53,181 nt of DNA, from IMG/VR virus record IMGVR_UViG_3300025849_004161, positions 1-53,181 of that record; one strand, written 5' to 3'. Under the pieces are notes generated by a model. That model made no database searches and was not told the origin of the DNA. It saw only the letters and a list, made by a program, of their open reading frames with translations. Below are positions 30,809 through 38,015 of this stretch, piece by piece (positions within the stretch are counted from its first letter, which is position 1; every line of letters begins with the position of its first letter). The position numbers and the translations under genes were made by a program. Origin of the DNA: a virus.

Positions 30809-31644
30809 GTTGTATTCCTTACTAGTTCCTCGGCCATTTCGCCCCACATTCTTCCTGCTCTTGGTCCGCCATTGCATTTACCGTCGCTTTCACCGGGTAT
30901 CTTAATCCACAGATAAGCATCGCATTTTTCTAATCCTGTATCGCATGTAGGCGACTCTCCTAATGCTCTACCTGGTGGATTACACCAATCGTTACCATGT
31001 GGACCATTGCCGTTACGGCTAGTATCTATAACATAATAATCATGCGGTCTTAGTTCGCATATTTTGTTTGCCCACTTTGCCGACTCTAATGTTGTTCTAT
31101 AGTTACTTACATTAACACTAAAGCCTCTTACTTTAGTATTGGAAACTTTATTTAAATAAAGATTTACTTCTTCGGGACTTAACCAGTTACTGTGCCCAAC
31201 ATCTATATAAACAAATGCACCTGTTTGTGTTAATATTTCTAATGCTTCTTTAATCAATTGTATTCTACTATCTGCTTCGCTTTTATCTAAGTGTGTTAAA
31301 TGTGGAATAGCATCTGGTTCAAATACAACAATTGGTTTGTTGTTGCCTATGCCATTAGAAAAGTCTTGTATAAATTCTAGATACTCAGCATGGGTTTGGG
31401 CACCACCTTTACTGTATTGCCCAATGTCTCTGTTAGGCATGTTGTACACTACAAGTATAGGCATTTTATCACCACTACGTTTAAATAATCTGCGTAAACT
31501 TTTATCTAAACCTTTAATAGGTTTTGCACTACGATTACCATACCATAAACTTAATGGGTGTTTAAATATTTCTTTTGAAAGTGGGTATTGTTCTTGATAG
31601 TCTCTTACACGATTCCAATCAAAGACCCAAAAAGGATAATTCAT
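30799..31644 (-). CDS. Glycoside hydrolase family 6 (cellulase-type), 281 aa
   Basis: Strong GH6 signature along its whole length: ILVVYNMPNRDIGQYSKGGA (D73), VVFEPDAIPH (D111, the general acid position), VYIDVGHSNW, RGFSVNVSNY, VIDTSRNGNGP, CNPPGRALG and WIKIPGESDGKC (D254). GH6 enzymes cleave beta-1,4-glucan with inversion. No signal peptide, carbohydrate module or linker, so it would be cytoplasmic, released at lysis, or virion-bound. It overlaps the DUF6445-like gene by 10 nt and the methyltransferase by 4 nt. The glycan target is unknown. Confidence 0.9.
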   Translation of the reverse strand: MNYPFWVFDWNRVRDYQEQYPLSKEIFKHPLSLWYGNRSAKPIKGLDKSLRRLFKRSGDKMPILVVYNMPNRDIGQYSKGGAQTHAEYLEFIQDFSNGIGNNKPIVVFEPDAIPHLTHLDKSEADSRIQLIKEALEILTQTGAFVYIDVGHSNWLSPEEVNLYLNKVSNTKVRGFSVNVSNYRTTLESAKWANKICELRPHDYYVIDTSRNGNGPHGNDWCNPPGRALGESPTCDTGLEKCDAYLWIKIPGESDGKCNGGPRAGRMWGEMAEELVRNTTWI

Positions 31645-32222
31645 TTCTGCCTAGTCCTATAAGGTTTATAGTACCATACACTATCTAATAATGTCCATAC
31701 TGCTAAATTATTATCTGTGGCAAATTTTGTAATTGCGTTTGTGCATGGTGCACATCCGTAATCATGACCTGCTAATATACCGTTTGGTTTTAATAGACTA
31801 GAAAATTTTATCAATTCCCCCATTACATTACCATATGTGTGGTCACCGTCTAAAAATATCAAATCAAATTTTAAGTCTTTATCAAATTCAACATCTAGCG
31901 ACTTTTCATGATACATAAAAACATTTTTTAAATGCTTTGTATTTTGCCTCCATGTATTTTTATCAGACTCTATGTTTTCATATATTGTCTTCCTATCATA
32001 TCCTATTAAATAATCATTATGTTCTTCATTTGTCCATTTGTCTACGCAATATAAATTAGAATCTTGTCTTGCTTCTTTTAATGTACAAGTAGTACTGCCT
32101 AAAAAACAGCCAATTTCTAATATATTGCTATTGCTTGGTAATGTATATGCTAAGTCGTAAATAGATTCTAAGTCTGATTTAGACATAAAACTAGGAATGT
32201 CATATATGTATTTCGGAATCAT
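31641..32222 (-). CDS. Class I SAM methyltransferase, 193 aa
   Basis: Motif I is ILEIGCFLGSTTCTL, with DLIFLDGDHTYGNV and GILAGHDYG later, the pattern of Methyltransf_24 enzymes that often act with sugar or polyketide genes. Overlaps GH6 and deformylase starts and stops by 4 nt each. Target unknown. Confidence 0.8.
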   Translation of the reverse strand: MIPKYIYDIPSFMSKSDLESIYDLAYTLPSNSNILEIGCFLGSTTCTLKEARQDSNLYCVDKWTNEEHNDYLIGYDRKTIYENIESDKNTWRQNTKHLKNVFMYHEKSLDVEFDKDLKFDLIFLDGDHTYGNVMGELIKFSSLLKPNGILAGHDYGCAPCTNAITKFATDNNLAVWTLLDSVWYYKPYRTRQK

Positions 32223-32764
32223 ACACGACTAACTGATCTTTTCATCTTGGAATATTTTTTAATGAGTTTATCTCTTTTGTTTATTGCACGTTGTAATTTG
32301 AGATCACTCACATACGTTAGATTAAGTATACCATGTAAATGATCGGTTTCATGCTGAAAGCAACGTGAATCCATTCCAATTAGTTCCATGCTTTGCTCTT
32401 CGCCTTTTCTGTTTTGAAAAGTAACTTGTACGCCTTCGGGTCTAGTTATATGAAAAAACAATCCTGGAAATGTTAAGCATCCTTCTTCTAATGTAACTTT
32501 TTCTTCAGACACATTTATAATTTTAGGATTGTAAACAGCAATGTCACCTTCTGTGCTGTGTCTCATTACAAACATTTTTACAGGATTACCAAGTTGCGGT
32601 GCGGCAAGGCCTAGGCCTAGTCTTTCATGCATGAGTTTAAACATTTCTTGCTCAACTGTTTGCCACACTATGTCAGTAGTCAACGGGTCTATTGTGCATT
32701 CATTTCTTAATACTGGGTGTTTAGGATCTACTAGAGTAGTATTCCATTGTGATGCGTATTCCAT
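32219..32764 (-). CDS. def: Peptide deformylase, 181 aa
   Basis: All three PDF motifs are present: GLGLAAPQLG, EEGCLTFPG and CFQHETDHLHG (Cys and QHExDH metal site). The enzyme removes the N-formyl group from nascent proteins at the ribosome. The ATG at 32764 overlaps the upstream stop (TAATG). It lies in an early-promoter unit with the GGCT-like gene. Phage deformylases are known from marine T4-like viruses. Confidence 0.95.
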   Translation of the reverse strand: MEYASQWNTTLVDPKHPVLRNECTIDPLTTDIVWQTVEQEMFKLMHERLGLGLAAPQLGNPVKMFVMRHSTEGDIAVYNPKIINVSEEKVTLEEGCLTFPGLFFHITRPEGVQVTFQNRKGEEQSMELIGMDSRCFQHETDHLHGILNLTYVSDLKLQRAINKRDKLIKKYSKMKRSVSRV

Positions 32765-33186
32765 TATCTGTTCCAAGTTAGTGTGTTATTAGACAATGTG
32801 ATACTAGGAACATTTTCGTAATCGTCTCCGTAATCACTCCAATACCAAGGGTCTAAATGATATATGTATGCTGGGCCTTCTGTGGTACCAACTAAATCTC
32901 TGTGATAGAAATTGTTTAGTTTATCGCCCTCGTGTCCTTCAATGCTATCGCATAGTTCTAAGAAGTCTTTGCCACCTTCCCAAACTTCGCCAACTATATC
33001 ATGCTCGCCGTTTACAATTACTCCTGGGAATGCACCTAAGTCAACCATGTTGAATTTACTTCCAGTAGTTTTAGCAATACCTAACTTTGTTTTATCAATG
33101 TCTGCAAATTGAGGACTATCTAATCCTCGTGTAGAATTGCCTGATTTCAGTGTGCCGTATACAAATATTTTTATTGTTTCTTCCAT
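32764..33186 (-). CDS. Gamma-glutamylcyclotransferase-like (AIG2) protein, 140 aa
   Basis: IFVYGTLKSGNSTRG opens the GGCT fold; FPGVIVNGEHDIVGEVWEGG and a DSIEGHEG segment supply the catalytic Glu region. The family forms 5-oxoproline from gamma-glutamyl substrates such as glutathione derivatives, but many members have unknown substrates. Early and late promoter elements lie directly upstream; AAGGG precedes the ATG. Confidence 0.8.
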   Translation of the reverse strand: MEETIKIFVYGTLKSGNSTRGLDSPQFADIDKTKLGIAKTTGSKFNMVDLGAFPGVIVNGEHDIVGEVWEGGKDFLELCDSIEGHEGDKLNNFYHRDLVGTTEGPAYIYHLDPWYWSDYGDDYENVPSITLSNNTLTWNR

Positions 33187-33195
33187 AGTGCCCTT

Positions 33196-33232
33196 ATTAT
33201 ACTACTATTTATAGTATATGTCAACTATTTAT
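33196..33232 (-). promoter_or_regulatory. Overlapping early and late promoters
   Basis: Minus strand: AATAAATA (33232-33225), G, TTGACA (33224-33219), a 17-nt spacer that itself holds TATAAATA, then TATAAT (33201-33196). It feeds the GGCT/deformylase genes. Confidence 0.85.
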
Positions 33233-33432
33233 TTGCTATGTGGTGGTAGTTTTGCTTCTACAAAATACTCGTGTTTTTGCTTAACAGGATTAAATTTTTT
33301 AAGTTTTAATTTTCTATTTTCAATTACCAGTGCTTTTGTTTTCACTGCGGTATAATGATATGTGTGGTGATCCCTTGTTTCGCCTTCCGGTATTAGGTAT
33401 ACTATTGTTCGTCTTTTATCTTTCTTTGCCAT
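33229..33432 (-). CDS. rpmG: Ribosomal protein bL33 homologue, 67 aa
   Basis: Begins MAKKDKRRTIVYLIPE and ends KLKLKKFNPVKQKHEYFVEA, close to the bL33 pattern (LxxKKYDPxxRKHVxFKEAK), without zinc cysteines as in alphaproteobacterial bL33. The middle (TYHYTAVKTKALVIENRK) fits the short beta strand. bL33 sits by the E site of the 50S. Late octamer ends 5 nt before the ATG. It joins bS21 and deformylase as translation genes. Short length leaves some doubt. Confidence 0.78.
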   Translation of the reverse strand: MAKKDKRRTIVYLIPEGETRDHHTYHYTAVKTKALVIENRKLKLKKFNPVKQKHEYFVEAKLPPHSK

Positions 33433-33437
33433 GCTAC

Positions 33438-33445
33438 TATTTATA
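33438..33445 (-). promoter_or_regulatory. Late promoter octamer, leaderless geometry
   Basis: TATAAATA, then GTAGC, then ATG at 33432 (minus). Confidence 0.8.
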
Positions 33446-34259
33446 AACCAGAGCCTAATCCTACTGCACTTTCCCTAACTTTTTTCCAATCTTCAAAAGG
33501 ATCTAAATCCCCTGCTTTTACTTTATCGAAGTAATCGCTAGTTTCTGTTTGCCCTATACGGTTACAATACCATGCAATCTTGTGTATAATTGCATCTCTC
33601 ATTCTGATATTATTTTCGCTCATTAAATCATTTGGATCTTGCGGATTTCCTTCAGCATATTCTCTGCTTCTAAATATTTCATCGTCATTATTACCAGTAA
33701 GATCAAATCTATCATGTAATACATCTACAGGAATATCTTTAATAATACCTAATGGTTTAGCAATTAAATTAAGCCAAGCATCGTTTTGTGAATTCATACT
33801 AAAGGTACCAATAAGTCTGCACCAGTCTGTGGGTATTACAGGAAACAATGCGTATGGGTGGTCATGATTTGTTTGATTAAATTTAAGTAATGCAAATTCT
33901 TCATCAAATTTGCCTATTTCTAAATCCCAATCTTTGCTTTCCATAATAGCATCATCGTTCCACAGCATTAGCCATTCGCCATTTGCTTTACCCCAAAGTT
34001 GATTCATATATTGATGTAAATTTTTATAACCTAGTCTATCAAATACTACTGCTTGTACATCAACGTTATATTCATCTTGCATTTTATTTTGAAAGTCATC
34101 TGACTGTACAAAATCTAATGTTTCGTGATCATCATTGTCAATACCTAACATAATTTCAACATTATCTGTATTGCTTACATTTTTTAATAAACTGTCAATG
34201 CTTTTATCAAGCATTTCTGTTCTTTGTCTTGTTGCTAATAGTACACTTATTTTTTTCAT
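33441..34259 (-). CDS. GT2-like glycosyltransferase, 272 aa
   Basis: KISVLLATRQRTEMLDKSID is the GT2 N-terminal nucleotide-binding strand; MLGIDNDDHE and EWLMLWNDDAIM give the acidic metal-binding motifs. It overlaps the next glycosyltransferase-like gene by 4 nt. Together they likely glycosylate a common acceptor (virion, DNA or host glycan), which is inference. Confidence 0.75.
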   Translation of the reverse strand: MKKISVLLATRQRTEMLDKSIDSLLKNVSNTDNVEIMLGIDNDDHETLDFVQSDDFQNKMQDEYNVDVQAVVFDRLGYKNLHQYMNQLWGKANGEWLMLWNDDAIMESKDWDLEIGKFDEEFALLKFNQTNHDHPYALFPVIPTDWCRLIGTFSMNSQNDAWLNLIAKPLGIIKDIPVDVLHDRFDLTGNNDDEIFRSREYAEGNPQDPNDLMSENNIRMRDAIIHKIAWYCNRIGQTETSDYFDKVKAGDLDPFEDWKKVRESAVGLGSGL

Positions 34260-35335
34260 TTCTTTTTACTTATTTGTATGGATTTTTGTGGTTGTGGTTG
34301 TTCTGTAACTTTATCTGATGCACCAATAACAAATGGTCTATCGTCAGGTGATACATATTGTTGTTGCACTCTTGCTTCACCTGTAAGCATTTTTCTAACA
34401 TTACCATTAAATGTATAGTGACCAACATGATTAAGGCTTACTCTAGGATCTAGCCAAATATCTCCGTCGATTTGTTGCCAACGTCTGCAGAATGTATAAT
34501 CTTCTGACAAGTAACGTCTGCTTTCTGGATCAATAATACAATCAAACAATGCATACATAAATGGCTCAAACTTTTGATCAATGTTTAAATCATTGTTATA
34601 CTTTGTTTCAGGATACTTGTCAAACATAGTTTGTATAACTTCTTTCTTAATTGTCATAAATCCTGTACCGCCATCTAAGAGTTTAATTAAGTTATCTTTA
34701 ATTTGTACTGAAGGTATTTTATTGCCGTTTTCATCCTCTGCAAATGCAAAATTTGTAACATAATTAGAACTATGTCCTTCAATAGTCTGTGGGGTCTCAT
34801 TTAATCCAGGTGTTCTAGCCGCTTGTAAGATACTATCCCAGTTTAATGCTTTCTTAGGATATGCACCAACAATAATTGGTTTATCGTATGCTAACATTCT
34901 AAGTGCATCTTCAGGATTAAATTCAATATCAGCATCAATAAACATTAGATGTGTTGCATCTTTATTTTCCATAAAGAAACTAACAAGGGTATTTCTACCT
35001 CTTGTAATTAAACTTTCATTTGCTAGTGTGCTCATTGTAAATTTAACATTGAATCTATTCATAAGCAAAATAAGTCTAACCATACTTCTAAGATACGGTT
35101 CTGTTACTTGACCACCGTAACACGGTGTTGCAATAAACAGATGTTTATTTTCAAAACTTTGTACAGGAATTTCAATCTTTCTTTCTAATAGATTAAAAAG
35201 TGTTTCTTGCTCTGCTATTTGTTGAGGTGTAAGATCCTCAGATATACCTGATTTAACGTCTTGAGAACCTTTAATTGTATTCTGTGATTTTTCTGGATCG
35301 TATTTTTTATTTCTGGACTTTTTATTCCGTGCCAT
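34256..35335 (-). CDS. GT2-like glycosyltransferase family protein, 359 aa
   Basis: After a basic N-terminus it has HLFIATPCYGGQVTEPYLRS and HLMFIDADIEFNPEDALRM (DxD), a GT-A type core found in many T4-like marine phages. RRYLSEDYTFCRRWQ may be the acceptor-side region. A late octamer lies at 35365-35372, between the tRNA and the gene, with CAGGAACAC before the ATG. Confidence 0.75.
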   Translation of the reverse strand: MARNKKSRNKKYDPEKSQNTIKGSQDVKSGISEDLTPQQIAEQETLFNLLERKIEIPVQSFENKHLFIATPCYGGQVTEPYLRSMVRLILLMNRFNVKFTMSTLANESLITRGRNTLVSFFMENKDATHLMFIDADIEFNPEDALRMLAYDKPIIVGAYPKKALNWDSILQAARTPGLNETPQTIEGHSSNYVTNFAFAEDENGNKIPSVQIKDNLIKLLDGGTGFMTIKKEVIQTMFDKYPETKYNNDLNIDQKFEPFMYALFDCIIDPESRRYLSEDYTFCRRWQQIDGDIWLDPRVSLNHVGHYTFNGNVRKMLTGEARVQQQYVSPDDRPFVIGASDKVTEQPQPQKSIQISKKK

Positions 35336-35364
35336 TTGTGTTCCTGTTATTTGTGAGTCGCATT

Positions 35365-35372
35365 TATTTATA
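35365..35372 (-). promoter_or_regulatory. Late promoter octamer
   Basis: TATAAATA on the minus strand, between tRNA-Thr and the glycosyltransferase gene, with a 29-nt gap to its ATG. Confidence 0.6.
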
Positions 35373-35376
35373 TAAA

Positions 35377-35452
35377 TGGAGCCACCGGTCAGACTCGAAC
35401 TGACGACCTACTGATTACAAATCAGTTACTCTACCAACTGAGTTACGGTGGC
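35377..35452 (-). tRNA. trnT: tRNA-Thr (anticodon TGT), CCA encoded
   Basis: Complete cloverleaf of 76 nt on the minus strand. Acceptor GCCACCG pairs with CGGTGGC, discriminator T, then encoded CCA. The anticodon stem ACTGA/TCAGT encloses TTTGTAA with anticodon TGT; the T-arm contains GTTCGAGTC. It reads ACA and likely other ACN codons. It is the only tRNA seen in the window. Confidence 0.97.
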
Positions 35453-35486
35453 GTTACTAGATATTATTTACTTGATAGGAGAGTGA

Positions 35487-35648
35487 TTATTCGGGTCTTT
35501 TGGATACAAACTTATTAAGTTTTTCTGCTTCTTCAATAACTTCTTCTGCCGTTGGCATGTACTCAGGCTTGTTTGCTTTTGCTTGAAGAATAAGCCTAGC
35601 CTCTTGGATAAGTTCTAGACGGATTTCATATGGTGTTTTATTTGACAT
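35487..35648 (-). CDS. Small conserved-type phage protein, 53 aa
   Basis: MSNKTPYEIRLELIQEARLI opens a short helical, acidic protein ending with VIEEAEKLNKFVSKRP. From memory, T4-like marine phages carry similar TPYE(I/V)RLE proteins with unknown role. It lies just upstream of tRNA-Thr. No clear Shine-Dalgarno; an AAAGTAAAAAAT stretch precedes the ATG. Confidence 0.7.
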   Translation of the reverse strand: MSNKTPYEIRLELIQEARLILQAKANKPEYMPTAEEVIEEAEKLNKFVSKRPE

Positions 35649-35716
35649 ATTTTTTACTTTAATAAATTGTTACATGTATTTACCTTATTTGCCAGATAAA
35701 TTGGTTTATTAAATCC

Positions 35717-35878
35717 TTAATTTGTTACAAAAGAAGCAAACAAAAGCAACAATGTAATTGTGCCTAAAAATATTCCTGCTACTAAAAATGCAAATAGAAG
35801 AACTCGCAAGGGTGTGATTTTTATTTGGCTGTTGTCTTTGCCTACACCAACAACGGCCTGTATTGCTTCTTTGATCAA
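35717..35878 (-). CDS. Small membrane protein with TTG start, 53 aa
   Basis: A TTG start overlaps the stop of the 60-aa gene (TTGA). The C-terminal half is one strong membrane helix, VLLFAFLVAGIFLGTITLLL. No family recognised. Coupled overlaps support it despite the weak start. Confidence 0.5.
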   Translation of the reverse strand: MIKEAIQAVVGVGKDNSQIKITPLRVLLFAFLVAGIFLGTITLLLLFASFVTN

Positions 35879-36057
35879 AAGAAGAATGTATTTAAATACA
35901 TTACTGCTAACATTAAGCCAAATACTACTACTTGGATTACTGCTGGTATAACCACAAACATTTGTAGTACATCAAAGTCACCTTTCATAAAGAAGTCTGT
36001 TTCAAACCACTCTGCTTGTTCTTCAGGTGTTGCGTCTCTTACTTGATCGGGTGCCAT
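35875..36057 (-). CDS. Small membrane protein, 60 aa
   Basis: Charged N-terminus with TPEEQAEWFETDFF and a single C-terminal helix, MFVVIPAVIQVVVFGLMLAV. Length and layout recall holin-like or inhibitor proteins, but no family match is claimed. Overlaps its neighbours at both ends. Confidence 0.6.
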   Translation of the reverse strand: MAPDQVRDATPEEQAEWFETDFFMKGDFDVLQMFVVIPAVIQVVVFGLMLAVMYLNTFFF

Positions 36058-36107
36058 GGTGCTATCCAGTATTTGTAAATTGTTTTTAAAAGTCGATTAA
36101 TGTTCAT
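36039..36107 (-). CDS. Tiny ORF, 22 aa
   Basis: MNINRLLKTIYKYWIAPWHP; overlaps the ends of ORFs on both sides. May be a coupling ORF only. Confidence 0.3.
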   Translation of the reverse strand: MNINRLLKTIYKYWIAPWHPIK

Positions 36108-36225
36108 TTTTAGGTTCCAAATAATAAGGTGTATGATTTACATCTCGTAAGCCACGTAAAATGCCTGCTATGTTATCAGTCTGTGCGGCAAATAGTAGCA
36201 TCATGTAACATAAAGCATATTTCAT
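36097..36225 (-). CDS. Small protein with hydrophobic N-terminus, 42 aa
   Basis: MKYALCYMMLLFAAQT resembles a signal peptide or anchor; the rest is polar. Its ATG overlaps the previous stop (ATGA). Unrecognised. Confidence 0.4.
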   Translation of the reverse strand: MKYALCYMMLLFAAQTDNIAGILRGLRDVNHTPYYLEPKNEH

Positions 36226-36308
36226 GTTACAGGTGTTAGTGCGATAACACTGAATAAAAATATTGATATTAGTGTAAATAACTCTGCTTTGTCTCTAAGT
36301 TTTTCCAT
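36222..36308 (-). CDS. Tiny membrane peptide ORF, 28 aa
   Basis: MEKLRDKAELFTLISIFLFS then VIALTPVT: a charged start and one short helix. First clear member of an overlapping string of tiny ORFs. No Shine-Dalgarno seen. The stretch 36309-36464 upstream holds a possible late octamer (ATATAAATA core near 36432) and no supported gene. Confidence 0.4.
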   Translation of the reverse strand: MEKLRDKAELFTLISIFLFSVIALTPVT

Positions 36309-36464
36309 TTGTTGTCTGTTGTATATGCCCAAAAATAGAATAACACAACACACAACCTAGCATGTTATTAATTTTTATCTTGAATGTGGGCAAAAATAAT
36401 ATAAAAGTAAGTTATATCCTTTTATACAGTCTATTTATATTATGTTATTGATTTTATAGGGGTT

Positions 36465-37484
36465 TTAGGCAGTTTTGAGAATCTGGATATCTTTTGGATT
36501 ATTACAATGTTCATGTGGACACACTACACCATCAGGTGTAGGTAATTCAAAATCTTTTTCAAATACATTTCCGTAAGTTTTTGCACCACACCAACTGCTA
36601 ACAATGTTGCCACGCATGTCGATATTAAAACCTCGCTCACCTATGTGGCACATCATTCCCTGAAATTTGTTTAGTCCTTGATCCATAATTTGATCTGCAT
36701 TGTAGTAGTTTGTTTCTTCAGGTGTCTGGTATGTAAATAAAAATCTACCTGGGTGCGGCTCTGGTGGAGGCGGTGCATTTGGATCTGGTGGTGGTGGGGG
36801 CGTGTCTGGATTTTCTTTCCATGTAGGTAAATTTAAAATACGCCAATCATTGCCACTATAGTCATAAAATGTATCTTGTTTAGCACCTGGACCTAATAGT
36901 TTTTTGTACATGGTTTTTATTGCAATATTAACACCCCAGTAGTCTTGTACTGTACTATGCTTATATACTGTTCTAAGCCTCTCTGCTAACAGTTCTAATC
37001 TAGGTAAGTAATCTTTTACACCTGCTAATTGATAACTTGTATATACTGAGTCTTTTATTTCTTCTGCAATTTCTATAAGCGAGTCTTCATCCATTGATTG
37101 TGGGTGGTAACTGATAACTAAGTCATCAATTAAATGCTTTGCTTTGCTCCACCAATTAACTGTTCTGCTACCATTTGTAAAAATTATATTGTGTCCGTTG
37201 TACTCTTTTACTTTTTCTAGTATATCAATAAAGCCAGGTATAACTGTGACTTCACCGCCAATAAATTCAAAGTTTACTACTTTGTCTTGTTCTTGATAGT
37301 GTTTACATATTTTTTCTATTATATCAATATACTTGTTTGTGTCGTGCCAACCTAAACTGCCATCGTGTAATTGGGTAGGGCAGTATTCACATTCAAAGTT
37401 ACAACTGTTTCCCATGCTCCATTGTATAGTAATGTCTTTAGGCAGGTGCTCCGGACGTGGTCCGTGTACTTTAGTTGGATACAT
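36465..37484 (-). CDS. Radical SAM enzyme with SPASM-like C-terminus, 339 aa
   Basis: The CNFECEYC motif (CxxxCxxC, residues about 28-35) binds the 4Fe-4S cluster that cleaves SAM; FEFIGGEVTV follows. A second Cys set near the C-terminus (MMCHIGERG, SWCGAKTYG, VCPHEHCNNP) suggests an auxiliary cluster as in peptide-modifying SPASM enzymes. A proline-rich insert (PPPPPDPNAPPPPEP) is unusual. It overlaps the GNAT gene by 14 nt. No precursor peptide was identified. Confidence 0.85.
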   Translation of the reverse strand: MYPTKVHGPRPEHLPKDITIQWSMGNSCNFECEYCPTQLHDGSLGWHDTNKYIDIIEKICKHYQEQDKVVNFEFIGGEVTVIPGFIDILEKVKEYNGHNIIFTNGSRTVNWWSKAKHLIDDLVISYHPQSMDEDSLIEIAEEIKDSVYTSYQLAGVKDYLPRLELLAERLRTVYKHSTVQDYWGVNIAIKTMYKKLLGPGAKQDTFYDYSGNDWRILNLPTWKENPDTPPPPPDPNAPPPPEPHPGRFLFTYQTPEETNYYNADQIMDQGLNKFQGMMCHIGERGFNIDMRGNIVSSWCGAKTYGNVFEKDFELPTPDGVVCPHEHCNNPKDIQILKTA

Positions 37485-37947
37485 TTAACACCTTAGTCAC
37501 ATAAATGTTAGGCCCAAACTCCATGCCTTCATCAAAAAAGTTACCTATAGTTTCAAAGCCAAATTTAGTATATGCCGGTAAGGCACTTTTACGAGGTATG
37601 CTCCATATCATATTACAACCTTCTTTGATTGCTTGTTTTTCTGTAGCATTAAATAGTAATTGAGCAACACCTTTTTTTCTAACATCATGGTCAACCCAAA
37701 TTCCCCTGCTTCTATAAATATTGTCTTTTGTTCTGTGGCCGCTGTTTACACCAACAACTCTACCATTTGTAATTACACCAAAAAATGAAGGCTCATAGTC
37801 AAAAATATCCATGTCAAATTCTAGTGGATTTCCATCATATGGCCAAGTCATAGCACTATGGGTTTCAATTGGACTTACTCTATTTTGCCATAAATGTTTC
37901 TGCCATACGTGACAAATAGTTTCAAATGATATATTGGTTGTTTCCAC
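37471..37947 (-). CDS. GNAT acetyltransferase, 158 aa
   Basis: GNAT core: FFGVITNGRVVGVNSGH, GIWVDHDVRKKGVAQLL (the R-x-x-G-x-A acetyl-CoA loop) and ALPAYTKFGFETIG. The start is GTG, placed exactly 5 nt after a late octamer. It overlaps the radical SAM gene, so the two may act on one substrate. Substrate unknown. Confidence 0.82.
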   Translation of the reverse strand: METTNISFETICHVWQKHLWQNRVSPIETHSAMTWPYDGNPLEFDMDIFDYEPSFFGVITNGRVVGVNSGHRTKDNIYRSRGIWVDHDVRKKGVAQLLFNATEKQAIKEGCNMIWSIPRKSALPAYTKFGFETIGNFFDEGMEFGPNIYVTKVLNVSN

Positions 37948-37952
37948 AGTAG

Positions 37953-37960
37953 TATTTATT
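37953..37960 (-). promoter_or_regulatory. Late promoter octamer, leaderless geometry (GTG start)
   Basis: AATAAATA, then CTACT, then GTG at 37947 (minus). Confidence 0.75.
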
Positions 37961-37970
37961 TTGTACAGTC

Positions 37971-37995
37971 AAAAAAATAGGCTGTTCCCAGCCTA
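37971..37995 (-). terminator. Rho-independent terminator
   Basis: Minus strand TAGGCTG-GGAA-CAGCCTA followed by seven T. It ends the subtilase transcript before the GNAT late promoter. Confidence 0.9.
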
Positions 37996-38015
37996 CTTTT
38001 TATTATAAATTAATT

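Noticed and set aside
36295-36363. 22-codon minus ORF (MLGCVLCYSIFGHIQQ start) above the tiny-ORF string
   Set aside because: It could extend the overlapping string but lacks a ribosome site and any family likeness; evidence too thin to list.
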